Source: Treponema pectinovorum (GTDB lineage: Bacteria > Spirochaetota > Spirochaetia > Treponematales > Treponemataceae). From it: 64,000 nucleotides of DNA. The stretch lies in the NCBI RefSeq assembly GCF_900497595.1, contig NZ_UFQO01000004.1:124001-188000 (forward strand), read 5' to 3'. Both the position numbers and the translations under genes were made by a program. How positions within the stretch are numbered: position 1 is the stretch's first letter; each line of letters opens with the position of its first letter. The notes under the pieces are model-generated. The model was not told the DNA's origin. It did not search any database and worked only from the letters and a program-made list of their open reading frames with translations. This document shows positions 43,022-51,247 of this stretch, piece after piece.

Positions 43022-45001
43022 ATGAATAAAAAAATCTGCAGTATTATTTTTCTAATACTTTCCTTTTGTGCATTCAGCGGTTTTTCGCAACTCTACAGCC
43101 AGGAAGATGTGATTGTTGTAAGTGGTTCAAAAATTGAACAAAAAATAGAGTCCGCTTCTGAAAAAGTAAGCGTAGTTTCGGGCGAAGACCTTGAAAAACA
43201 AGGGGCAAAAACTGTTAGCGAAGCTTTATGCTCAATTCCTGGAGTTAGCGTAACAAGAGCGGCTTTAAAAAACGGTTCGGCTTCGGTTATGATGCAGGGT
43301 TTTGAAGGTCAGTATGTAAAAGTCTTAATCGACGGAGTTGCACTTTCTGGCGAAAAAGGTGGCTCAGTTTATCTTGAAAGGCTTCCACTTGAAAGCGTTG
43401 ACCACATAGAAGTTGTGCAAGGCTCGTCGTCTGCTCTTTTTGGAAGCGATGCGATGGGCGGTGTCATAAACATAATCACAAAAAAGCAAAAAACTTCTGA
43501 AAAAAAACTCAAACTGGGCGGTCATTTATCTCAGGATTTTGCAAGTTCACTCCAAAGCAAAACAGGTCTTGGGTTTAATGTTGCAGCAGGAAATTTCTAC
43601 GCTTGTGTAAATGGCTCTTTTGATTTTGCAAAAGGAAAAACTGAAAAAACTAAGGTCGGAAGTTTTGGCTATGTGGACGAAACAAAAACACCACGCTCCC
43701 ATCTTGGATTTGCAGATTTTAGGCTTGGTTGGACAGACTCTACATGGAAAATTGCCTTTGACGGTTTTTTTAGCGACTACGAAAGAAAAACTACAATTAC
43801 AGGCATTTCAAGAGGAAATGCATTTGCTTCAAATAACGATTATTCAGAACGAAGAATGCAGGGCACTTTGAGTGGCGAAAAAGATTTTTTTGATAGCCTT
43901 TCGATGAAAGGATTTTTTAGTGCAAAGCGCTATAATGCCAGTTTGGATGAAGAAAAAATCTTTAGTTCAACTCCTGCTTCAAATGCAAATACTTTAGCAA
44001 ATGAATTTGAAAGTGAAATTCAGCTTTCATGGCTTACAAATTCATTTAATACTGCAATTTTAGGGGCATCTGGAAAATTTGAAACAGAAGAGAGCATTTC
44101 TTTTAAAGGAACTAAAATGCAGGCGTTACTTAGCGTTTTTGCGCAGGATTCATTTGATTTTTCTGCTGGAGATGAAAAATTAGTTTTTGTTGTTGGCGGA
44201 CGCATTGACATTCAGCCAGCAATTAAAGATTCGAGTTCACTCTTTCAGTTTACGCCAAAGGCAAGCATAAAATTTTCGCCATTCGATTCAACTACGCTTA
44301 GATTTTCGTACGGAATGGGATACAAAATCCCGACTCTAAGTCAAAAATACTATGTAAAATATCATTCTCATGGAAGTTCGCATTTTTATATTTTTGGAAA
44401 CAAAGATTTAAAGCCTGAAACTTCGCACGGTTTTAATATGACGCTTGATCAAAAAATCGGCTCTAATTTAAAGCTTAGCGCAGGGGGATTTTTCAATATT
44501 CACAAAGATATGATTGACACTCACAAGGTTGGAGCAAACTACACTTATGAAAATCTTGACAAGGCGATAACCTATGGTGGAACTTTCGCTTTTGCTGGAA
44601 AATTTGACAGGTTTGATTTTAACGCTGGTTATGCGTATACAAAAGCAAAAATTTGGGATTCGGATTCTTATAAAAATCTGGCACTTAGAACTCCGCATCG
44701 AATTTATTCAAATGCGTATTATTTAATTCCGTTTGTAGAAACGAGGTTTGGACTTGAAGGCGAGTGGAATGCCCCAGAGTTTACCTCGAATAAATCTGAT
44801 GAATTATCTCCAGACTTGCTGATTTTAAATGCATCGGTTGCGAAATTTTTTAATGATAAAAAAATTGAACTTTATGTTCGTGCAGAAAACTTTTTGAACA
44901 ACGCTCACTTTTTAAAAGGAAGCGATGGTAAAAATCAAAAAGAATACTACAAACTTCATGATGGTTTTGTATTAAGATTTGGGGCAAAGTTGATTTTTTA
45001 G
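43022..45001 (+). CDS. TonB-dependent outer-membrane receptor
   Basis: A 22-strand barrel receptor that imports metal chelates, haem or cobalamin. The signal peptide is followed by the TonB box EDVIVVSGS (residues 28-36) and the plug domain (VSVVSGEDLEKQGAKTVSEAL, SIPGVSVTRA, VLIDGVALSG, IEVVQGSSSALFGSDAMGGVINII). The barrel ends GFVLRFGAKLIF, with a C-terminal Phe. The 659 residues are typical of BtuB/haem-type receptors. AAAGGA precedes the ATG. Its pairing with an exported chelatase and a repressor-type promoter suggests regulated uptake of a metal or tetrapyrrole. Confidence 0.93.
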   Translation: MNKKICSIIFLILSFCAFSGFSQLYSQEDVIVVSGSKIEQKIESASEKVSVVSGEDLEKQGAKTVSEALCSIPGVSVTRAALKNGSASVMMQGFEGQYVKVLIDGVALSGEKGGSVYLERLPLESVDHIEVVQGSSSALFGSDAMGGVINIITKKQKTSEKKLKLGGHLSQDFASSLQSKTGLGFNVAAGNFYACVNGSFDFAKGKTEKTKVGSFGYVDETKTPRSHLGFADFRLGWTDSTWKIAFDGFFSDYERKTTITGISRGNAFASNNDYSERRMQGTLSGEKDFFDSLSMKGFFSAKRYNASLDEEKIFSSTPASNANTLANEFESEIQLSWLTNSFNTAILGASGKFETEESISFKGTKMQALLSVFAQDSFDFSAGDEKLVFVVGGRIDIQPAIKDSSSLFQFTPKASIKFSPFDSTTLRFSYGMGYKIPTLSQKYYVKYHSHGSSHFYIFGNKDLKPETSHGFNMTLDQKIGSNLKLSAGGFFNIHKDMIDTHKVGANYTYENLDKAITYGGTFAFAGKFDRFDFNAGYAYTKAKIWDSDSYKNLALRTPHRIYSNAYYLIPFVETRFGLEGEWNAPEFTSNKSDELSPDLLILNASVAKFFNDKKIELYVRAENFLNNAHFLKGSDGKNQKEYYKLHDGFVLRFGAKLIF

Positions 45002-45035
45002 CAATTTTCTATTTGTTGAATTTTATTAAAAAAAA

Positions 45036-45068
45036 GGCGGACATTTATTTTTTTGTCCGCCGTTTTTT
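45036..45068. terminator. Bidirectional terminator after the TonB receptor gene
   Basis: GGCGGACA (45036-45043) pairs with TGTCCGCC (45054-45061), with six T after it and eight A before it. It can therefore stop both the receptor operon and the convergent carboxylase gene. Confidence 0.88.
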
Positions 45069-45098
45069 GTTTATGTTTATGCCTTTTTTAGATGCATC

Positions 45099-46625
45099 TT
45101 ACAGAGGAATATTTCCGTGTTTTTTGCAAACCCTGTCGGAAGTTGTTTTTCCTTCCAAAAGTGCAAGGCTTTCTACAATGCGCTTTCTTGTTTCATTAGG
45201 TTCAATAACCGCACTTATGTAGTCTCGCTGTGCTGCAATTTTTGGAGTCATAAAGGTTTGTCTGTATTCAAGCCCTTTTTGCTCTACCAAAGAGTTGTTT
45301 GCAGGATCTTTCATCTCTTTTGCGTACAAAATTCCGATTGCACCTTCTGCACCCATTACCGCAATTTCAGCCTTTGGCCAAGCATATACAAAATCTGCAC
45401 CCAAATGTTTTGAACACATTGCGATGTATGCACCGCCGTATGCTTTTCTTGTAATTATTGTAACTTTAGGAACGCTTGCCTCTGAATATGCGTACAAAAT
45501 TTTTGCTCCGTGGCGGATTATTCCCTTTTGTTCTTCTTGTGGACCTGGAATGAAGCCTGGAACATCAACAAAGTTTACAAGCGGAATATCGTATGCATCG
45601 CAATAACGAACATGACGAGCAATCTTATCCGAAGCGTCGCAGTTTAAAACCCCACCAAAATTGCTTGGATTATTTGCAATAATTCCAACTGTCTTGCCTT
45701 CTATTTTTGCAAAACCAACTACTGCGTTGCCTGCAAATTCCGCCATAGATTCAAAGAAACTTCCGTCATCTACAACTCTGTTTATAACTTCGCGGATATC
45801 GTATCCCTTTGTGTTTGATTCTGGAAGAATGGAAAGTAACTCATCTGATTTTTTTGCTGTGTATTTGAAATCAACTTTTGTACCAAATAAAGCTTTCTTT
45901 TCTTTTGAATAAAAAGGTGTAGAGTCTCCGTAGTGATGAGGAATGTAGTCGAGCAATTTTCTAACTTTTTCGATACAGTCGGCTTCTGTTTCACAACGGT
46001 AATGTGCAACTCCAGATTTTTGTGAGTGAATCGCTGCTCCTCCCAAATCTTCTGAAGTTATATCCATGAACATAACCTGTTTTACAACTTTTGGTCCTGT
46101 TATATACATTTCTGAAATTTTATCTACTGTAAAGATAAAATCTGTAAGTCCTGGTGAATAAACTGCACCGCCTGCACAAGGTCCTGCAATTACAGAAATT
46201 TGAGGAATCACACCACTTACTCTTACGTTCTGATAAAAGATGTCGCCGTATCCGCAAAGTGCATCAACACCTTCTTGAATTCTTGCTCCACCAGAATCGT
46301 TTAGACCGATTACAGGGCAACGAACTTCAATAGCCTTTGCTATGAGTTCTGCAATTTTTTGTCCGTGATCTTTACCCAAAGACCCGCCCTGTACAGTAAA
46401 ATCTTGAGCATAAACCGCCACTTTTCTTCCGTTGATTTTTCCAAATCCTGTGATTACGCCATCGTAAGGAATAGTTTTTTTGTCCATTCCAAAATTTGTA
46501 CACTGATGCTGAGCGTCCGCATAGATTTCCATAAAACTGTCTTTATCGCAAAGGAGATTTATTCTTTCGATTGCATGAAATTTTCCTTTTGCGTGTTGCT
46601 TTTCAATATTGTATTCAAAAGCCAT
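45099..46625 (-). CDS. Acyl-CoA carboxylase/decarboxylase beta subunit (PccB/MmdA type)
   Basis: Carboxyltransferase subunit of the biotin-dependent family acting on propionyl- or methylmalonyl-CoA. VYAQDFTVQGGSLGKDHGQKI and GLNDSGGARIQEGVDALCGYG build the first crotonase-like half. GFIPGPQEEQKGIIRHGAKILYAYSE and KAYGGAYIAMCSKHLGADF build the second. The 508 residues are normal. No biotin carboxylase, biotin carrier or decarboxylase membrane subunit lies beside it, so its partners must be elsewhere. GAGGCAAAAAG precedes the ATG. Confidence 0.92.
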   Translation of the reverse strand: MAFEYNIEKQHAKGKFHAIERINLLCDKDSFMEIYADAQHQCTNFGMDKKTIPYDGVITGFGKINGRKVAVYAQDFTVQGGSLGKDHGQKIAELIAKAIEVRCPVIGLNDSGGARIQEGVDALCGYGDIFYQNVRVSGVIPQISVIAGPCAGGAVYSPGLTDFIFTVDKISEMYITGPKVVKQVMFMDITSEDLGGAAIHSQKSGVAHYRCETEADCIEKVRKLLDYIPHHYGDSTPFYSKEKKALFGTKVDFKYTAKKSDELLSILPESNTKGYDIREVINRVVDDGSFFESMAEFAGNAVVGFAKIEGKTVGIIANNPSNFGGVLNCDASDKIARHVRYCDAYDIPLVNFVDVPGFIPGPQEEQKGIIRHGAKILYAYSEASVPKVTIITRKAYGGAYIAMCSKHLGADFVYAWPKAEIAVMGAEGAIGILYAKEMKDPANNSLVEQKGLEYRQTFMTPKIAAQRDYISAVIEPNETRKRIVESLALLEGKTTSDRVCKKHGNIPL

Positions 46626-46722
46626 CTTTTTGCCTCACTGATTTGTTTGTTGAGATTGAGAATAGGCATTTTATGGCAAAGTGTCAATATGACAAAAAAC
46701 AAAAAAATGTCATTCAAAAAAA

Positions 46723-48468
46723 TTATTCGTTTAAAAAATCCTTTGCGGCGCTGTTATTGTAATTTTTTATCATCGCTTGTGCGCCGCTTTTTAGTTCATC
46801 TTCACGAGGAACAAACGAATATTTGTCTTTTAATACAACTGTAGCTTTTTTTATGTTTCCACCGTTTTCTTCAAGCAGTTGGATATAATCTTCTTTGTAT
46901 TTTTTTGCACTGTAAGAAAGATTTTTTGAACTTCCTTTTATAGAACGCACAATCCATCTATTTCCATTCCATTTTAGAGTTACATTTTCCACTGCCGAAT
47001 TTACTGCTATAACCGCTTGTCCGTCGTTATGCACGAGATTGTATTCAACTTTATGTACGATTTCGTCGCCTTTTTTTAACAGTTTCCCATTTTCTTGTGT
47101 TATTGGAAGGGCTTTGTCCATTCTGCGTGGAGGATCAAAATTTGGAGTGTATTCTATTCCATCGATTTTTAAATCTGTAACACCATACTGCCAAAAATCT
47201 GTTTTTCCTTTAAAAAATAGCCACTCGGCAGGTGTTAAAGTTCCATCTTTTTCGTTCATAATAAGGCGCTGTCTGTTTGTAACAAAAAATCCTGCAACGT
47301 TTTGAATTAGGGATTTTGCCTCTTTTCCTTTTGCGATTTCCTTAATTATCGTAACATCTGCTTTATTGATTCCTGTAAAAAGGGTTTGCACAGTTTGAAT
47401 CGAATTAAGCCCTGTGCTTGTTACTAGCATTCGGTTTGTTTTTGCAAAACTAAAAATTGCATACGAAGCGACCATTATTGCAATCGCCGTCGCTTTTATC
47501 TTCGTGGAATTTCGTGAATAAAATCGTTTTATACAAAGAGTGTTTTTTTGTTTTTTTAAGAACTTTTGTCGTAACAGCAAAAATTCTTTTTTTGGAATTT
47601 TATTTTTATCGCTTTGATTGTAAAAATAATCTTCGATTTTTTCTATGTCGAAATCTTGGGCGGCTTTTAAAAGCAAAGTTCTTTGTAATTCTTCTTTTTT
47701 GTTAATGAATCGCTTTTCACCTAGTGGGATTCGTCTTTTGTATTTTAAAGAAAGCGCTGCGTTTACAAAGGCTGCAATATTTTTGTCTATGCCGTTCGTT
47801 TCGTATTCCAGCGGAACAAAATTGCCGTCCGTAAAATCCGCCTGCCTTTTTTCTAGATTCTCTTGCGTAAATGGATATTTTCCAGAAATCGCCTTGTAAG
47901 CGATAACGCCTCGAGTAAAAAGTGCAGATTCAAAGTTTTCCAGCGCTTTGTTTTTAAAAATTCCTTGGAGTCGAGGATAATCAGAAGAAAATTGGGTGCA
48001 TCTGTCAAAAAGATTTCCCGGGAGGACGAGTATTTTAAAACTTTTGTCGTTTTGTATTTTTGAAACAAAAATGCCAGCCGCTCCAGGAATATTTGTGTTT
48101 TTTTCTGGGGAAGCATCATCAAAAATCCCATTTTTTATCAGGTGCGATAAAACTTTTAGTACATTTACCAAAATATACGAAAAATCATCAGTCGAAAAAT
48201 CAGCTTTTTTGTTTTCTAAAATATCCGATAAGGAAGTTGAAGCAAAACCATTTCCTTCAAAAAAAACAATTCCATTGTTAAAAACCTTTGTGCCGTCAAA
48301 TTTCCAATCTTCATATTCTATGCTTGAATCGACATTTACGTTTGCGATTAAGCCTTTTTCGCTCATTATCCTTATGAAATCTGTTTTAGCGAATGAATTT
48401 TCATTTAAAAAACTGGAAAGAAAAATTTTCCCATCATTTATAACAGCATATCCGTTTTCCATTCCCAT
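46723..48468 (-). CDS. Membrane-anchored Ser/Thr pseudokinase-like protein
   Basis: The N-terminal half aligns with a protein kinase C-lobe. VLKVLSHLIKNGIFDDASPEKN (about 103-124) takes the place of the HRDLKPEN loop, and ALFTRGVIAYKAISGKYPF (about 182-200) matches the D-x-WSLGVILYELLTGKYPF helix. FVNAALSLKYKRRIPL (about 234-249) matches the final helix. The catalytic Lys and the DFG Asp are not recognisable (ILVLPGNLF), hence pseudokinase. One membrane helix follows (about 323-342), then a 240-residue extracytoplasmic part. The start is ATG 48468 or 48462; the second fits a TTGTTT-17-TAAATT-6-ATG leaderless promoter. Confidence 0.65.
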   Translation of the reverse strand: MGMENGYAVINDGKIFLSSFLNENSFAKTDFIRIMSEKGLIANVNVDSSIEYEDWKFDGTKVFNNGIVFFEGNGFASTSLSDILENKKADFSTDDFSYILVNVLKVLSHLIKNGIFDDASPEKNTNIPGAAGIFVSKIQNDKSFKILVLPGNLFDRCTQFSSDYPRLQGIFKNKALENFESALFTRGVIAYKAISGKYPFTQENLEKRQADFTDGNFVPLEYETNGIDKNIAAFVNAALSLKYKRRIPLGEKRFINKKEELQRTLLLKAAQDFDIEKIEDYFYNQSDKNKIPKKEFLLLRQKFLKKQKNTLCIKRFYSRNSTKIKATAIAIMVASYAIFSFAKTNRMLVTSTGLNSIQTVQTLFTGINKADVTIIKEIAKGKEAKSLIQNVAGFFVTNRQRLIMNEKDGTLTPAEWLFFKGKTDFWQYGVTDLKIDGIEYTPNFDPPRRMDKALPITQENGKLLKKGDEIVHKVEYNLVHNDGQAVIAVNSAVENVTLKWNGNRWIVRSIKGSSKNLSYSAKKYKEDYIQLLEENGGNIKKATVVLKDKYSFVPREDELKSGAQAMIKNYNNSAAKDFLNE

Positions 48469-48523
48469 AATTTATTTACAAAAAAAAATAAAAACAAGAA
48501 AAATCATTGTATAATTTTAAGTT

Positions 48524-49114
48524 ATGAAAGTTTTAACAAAGAAAATCCTTCAAAGTCTTGTTTTCAAAATCGTCTTTTTTGCCTTCGTTCTTTGCGCTTT
48601 AGGAAGCGGCTCATACATCTTAAAGAAAAAATTGACCGCAATTTCAATTCACAGCAATCGTTCATTGATTTCTGGCGAACTAAAAAATTGTCAGGAACTT
48701 TCTACTTTAAAATACGGGTATTCAGAAATCGTAAGCATAAAAAAGACTCGCATCGCAGGTCTTGCAAAATCGTTTAGCATAGTTCGTTATAGCGCAGTTA
48801 TAAGGGTTGGAATAATAGATTTTGGCAAAGCGACTATAGAAGTTAGCGCTACAAAGAAAAAAGTTTATGTAAAGCTTCCCGTTTGCGAAATTTTAAGCAA
48901 CGAAATTACAGATATGGAAGTTTTTGACGAAGCTAGGAGCGTCTTTGTTCCCATCGCAACTCAAGAAATATTTGACCTCATAAAAGAAAGCCAAGCAGAA
49001 AAACAGCAGTCTCTAATAGAAGCGGGGATAATAAAAGAAGCGCAGGAAAGGAGTGTAAACCTTACAAAAAGCATCCTCTCTGCGCTTGGTTTTTCAGATA
49101 TTCGCGTTGAATGA
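48524..49114 (+). CDS. DUF4230 membrane-anchored protein
   Basis: A signal-anchor helix near residues 14-33 (VFKIVFFAFVLCALGSGSYIL) is followed by a domain with ELSTLKYGYSEIV and VIRVGIIDFGKATIEVSATKKKVYVKLP. A long helix and AQERSVNLTKSILSALGF close the protein. This order matches DUF4230, a family of unknown function with a band-7-like look. The 196 residues are normal. It is divergent from the pseudokinase gene. TATAAT lies eight bases before the ATG and no ribosome-binding site is visible, so this message may also be leaderless. Confidence 0.8.
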   Translation: MKVLTKKILQSLVFKIVFFAFVLCALGSGSYILKKKLTAISIHSNRSLISGELKNCQELSTLKYGYSEIVSIKKTRIAGLAKSFSIVRYSAVIRVGIIDFGKATIEVSATKKKVYVKLPVCEILSNEITDMEVFDEARSVFVPIATQEIFDLIKESQAEKQQSLIEAGIIKEAQERSVNLTKSILSALGFSDIRVE

Positions 49115-49118
49115 TATT

Positions 49119-49673
49119 TTATTTTGTTGAATTGTTTGCAAAATACTTTTCGTAAGCTTCTGCCATCTTTTGCTCTGTGTAAGCTGCAGAAGAAGTCCTA
49201 TTAAAAGAATTTGCTTTTTTTGTAAGTTCTGTTACAAAAGTGCTCTTTGGAAGATACATCAAAACATAAATTGTCTTATCATTTGCTTTGAACATATCAA
49301 CCTGTTCAGAACCGTTCAAAATCGCTTCTGTAGTTAAAGCCGCATTTTCAGAAAGTGCAGCAAGTGCCTGTCTGTCATCGTCTGCACCTTGGTCATCAAT
49401 CAAAGTTTGAGTAATTCCCTTTACCTGAACTTCTACAGATTGTGCAAGTTCAAGGCGAGCCTGAGCTTTTGCCATTTTTTGCGAATTGATGTCGTTAGAA
49501 AGTTTTCCTGCGCCAACCGCATATATTCCAGTAGAATCTTTTTTTCCTTCGTAAACCCAAGTTGGAATTCCCTCTTTTTCTGCCTGAGTTGCAGCCGCAG
49601 TAGGTTTTGAACCGCAACTAAAAAATGCAAACAAGGCAAAAACAGAAAGCGTTGCCATTAAAATCTTTTTCAT
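49119..49673 (-). CDS. LPP20-type lipoprotein
   Basis: A lipoprotein signal (MKKILMATLSVFALFAFFSCG, Cys at 20) precedes a domain with GIPTWVYEGKKDSTGIYAVGAGKL and MAKAQARLELAQSVEVQVKG. This is the arrangement of the LPP20/FlgP-like lipoprotein family, whose members attach to the outer membrane or flagellar structures. The product is 184 residues. Start 49673 is fixed by GGAGG just upstream; a much longer frame that runs into the repeat is not credible. Confidence 0.85.
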   Translation of the reverse strand: MKKILMATLSVFALFAFFSCGSKPTAAATQAEKEGIPTWVYEGKKDSTGIYAVGAGKLSNDINSQKMAKAQARLELAQSVEVQVKGITQTLIDDQGADDDRQALAALSENAALTTEAILNGSEQVDMFKANDKTIYVLMYLPKSTFVTELTKKANSFNRTSSAAYTEQKMAEAYEKYFANNSTK

Positions 49674-49710
49674 AAAATCCTCCGTACTAATTTCAGATTT
49701 ATTTGTTGCG

Positions 49711-49739
49711 ATTATAGCACTTGTGTAAATGTTTGTCAG
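49711..49739 (-). promoter_or_regulatory. Promoter of the LPP20-type lipoprotein gene
   Basis: CTGACA (49739-49734), 17 bases, perfect TATAAT (49716-49711) on the minus strand, about 30 bases before the ribosome-binding site. Confidence 0.6.
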
Positions 49740-49778
49740 ATAAAAAGTTTTTGTTTCGTTTTTTACTTTTAAGAATTC

Positions 49779-49917
49779 GGGCGACTTTTGCTTACGCAAA
49801 ACCAGGCTATCCGCACTTGCGCTTTCGCTCCATTCGACGCAACCGCTAAAGCGTCTGCTTACGAACGCCTGCGGCGGTGCTCCTATCCTTGTCGCTCGTC
49901 GCACAAGGATGTGCGAC
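49779..49917 (-). repeat. Hairpin repeat, copy E (partial, reverse orientation)
   Basis: In the gap of about 410 bases before the ABC operon. Read on the minus strand it ends in the same AGCAAAAGTCGCCC as the other copies and begins with a perfect 8-base hairpin. The plus-strand form of that hairpin is GTCGCACA-AGGA-TGTGCGAC at 49898-49917. The P2 and P3 hairpins are missing. Confidence 0.75.
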
Positions 49918-49991
49918 TTAAAAACAATGTTAGTATTTTTGAAAAAAATGTCCGTTTAATAAATACCCAGAGATTTTTATTAAAATCAATA

Positions 49992-50013
49992 ATAACAAAA
50001 AATAATTTGTTAT
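49992..50013. promoter_or_regulatory. Palindromic operator at the ABC transporter promoter
   Basis: ATAACAAA-AAATAA-TTTGTTAT, a perfect 8-6-8 inverted repeat, covers the -35 hexamer. It suggests repression, perhaps by a metal-dependent regulator; no known consensus is claimed. Confidence 0.5.
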
Positions 50014-50035
50014 CTCTAATAAACCCACTTATACT
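50007..50035 (+). promoter_or_regulatory. Promoter of the ABC transporter operon
   Basis: TTGTTA (50007-50012), 17 bases, TATACT (50030-50035), followed by a strong AAAGGAGG site before the substrate-binding protein. Confidence 0.6.
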
Positions 50036-50083
50036 CGAAATGGATACAAATCTTGGGTTTGCACCAAAAAAAGGAGGCTTTTT

Positions 50084-51127
50084 ATGAAAAAAATACTCGG
50101 CATCGTAGGTTCGTTATTGATTCTTACAACGCTTTTTTCATGCAGCAAAAAAAATCAAAATGCTGGAGAGTTGGTTGTTTACGGTTCTTGCGAAGAAGAA
50201 TATCTTGCAGCCGCTTGTGCAAAGTTTGAACAGCTCACAGGAGTAAAAACTTCTTATCAAAGGCTTTCCACTGGAGAAGTTTTAACCAAAATTGGCGAAG
50301 AAAACGGCAAACCTTCTGCAGACGTATGGTTTGGTGGAACTACAGACCCGTATAACGAAGCGGCAAGCAAAGGCTTATTTTTAAAGTATGCTGCAAAAAA
50401 TGCAAAGCACCTTGTTGGCAGTCAATTCAAAGACCCAGACAATAACTGGTACGGAATATATCGTGGAATTTTGGGATTTTTCTGGAACAAAGAAGAAATG
50501 TCGCGTTTAAATCTTGAACCACCTCGCGACTGGGACGATTTAACAAATCCTAAATACAAGGGACTCATATCTTTTGCAAATCCTAATACTGCTGGAACTG
50601 GCAAACTTATTGTAAACACGATGGTTCAGATGAAAGGCGAAAAACCTGCTATGGAATATTTTGCAAAGGTTGATAAAAACATCGCTCAGTACACAAAATC
50701 AGGTTCAGGACCTTCTAAACTTGTTCCAAAGGGAGAAGTTGTAATTGGAATCGGATTTTTGCACGATGTTGTATACCAAATTGTAGACAACGGTTACAAC
50801 AACATAGAGATGACCGCTCCTGCTTCTGGCACTTCTTACGAAATTGGAGCAACAGCAATCTTTAAAGGTGCAAAGAACGAAGAAAATGCAAAAAAATGGA
50901 TTGAATTCGCTCTTTCTCCAGACTGTGTAGACTTGGCACAAGAAAACGGCTCTTATCAGTTTCTCGTAATAGACAATGCAAAACCTGTTGAAATTGCAGT
51001 AAAGGCTGGTTTAGATAAGATTGAAACTATAAATTACAACTTTACAGATGCAAAAACCAACGGTCCAAAATACTATGCAGAATTCTTTGAAGTTATTGCA
51101 AACGATGACCGCGTAAAAACAAAGTAA
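50084..51127 (+). CDS. Fe(III)-type ABC transporter substrate-binding lipoprotein
   Basis: Periplasmic binding protein that feeds the permease downstream. A lipoprotein signal (LLILTTLFSCSK, Cys near 20) precedes a class II binding-protein fold: LVVYGSCEEEYLAAACAKFEQLTGVKTSYQRLSTGEV, GKPSADVWFGGTTDPY, PPRDWDDLTNPKYKG and GTSYEIGATAIFKGAKN. This is the FbpA/AfuA/FutA group, which binds ferric iron, though some members bind sugar phosphates or phosphonates. The 347 residues are normal. The three-gene order of binding protein, double permease and ATPase is classical. Confidence 0.9.
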   Translation: MKKILGIVGSLLILTTLFSCSKKNQNAGELVVYGSCEEEYLAAACAKFEQLTGVKTSYQRLSTGEVLTKIGEENGKPSADVWFGGTTDPYNEAASKGLFLKYAAKNAKHLVGSQFKDPDNNWYGIYRGILGFFWNKEEMSRLNLEPPRDWDDLTNPKYKGLISFANPNTAGTGKLIVNTMVQMKGEKPAMEYFAKVDKNIAQYTKSGSGPSKLVPKGEVVIGIGFLHDVVYQIVDNGYNNIEMTAPASGTSYEIGATAIFKGAKNEENAKKWIEFALSPDCVDLAQENGSYQFLVIDNAKPVEIAVKAGLDKIETINYNFTDAKTNGPKYYAEFFEVIANDDRVKTK

Positions 51128-51148
51128 ATTGTATTAAATAAATTTTGT

Positions 51149-51190
51149 GTCTGGCATTCATCATTGGTGAATGTCGGACATATCATTTTT
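51149..51190 (+). terminator. Attenuating hairpin between binding-protein and permease genes
   Basis: A 12-pair stem with two G-U pairs (arms 51149-51160 and 51168-51179) is followed by an AT-rich stretch with a short T run. Such hairpins protect the abundant binding-protein message and reduce permease expression. Confidence 0.5.
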
Positions 51191-51247
51191 CATCCTGAAG
51201 CGAACAAGGAAAGAGTTAGAAAATTTATGCTTCTTGGAGAATCCTAA

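Noticed and set aside
49674-49904. Long N-terminal extension of the LPP20-type lipoprotein
   Set aside because: The extra 77 codons run through a promoter and a repeat copy. The inner ATG has GGAGG and begins a perfect lipoprotein signal.
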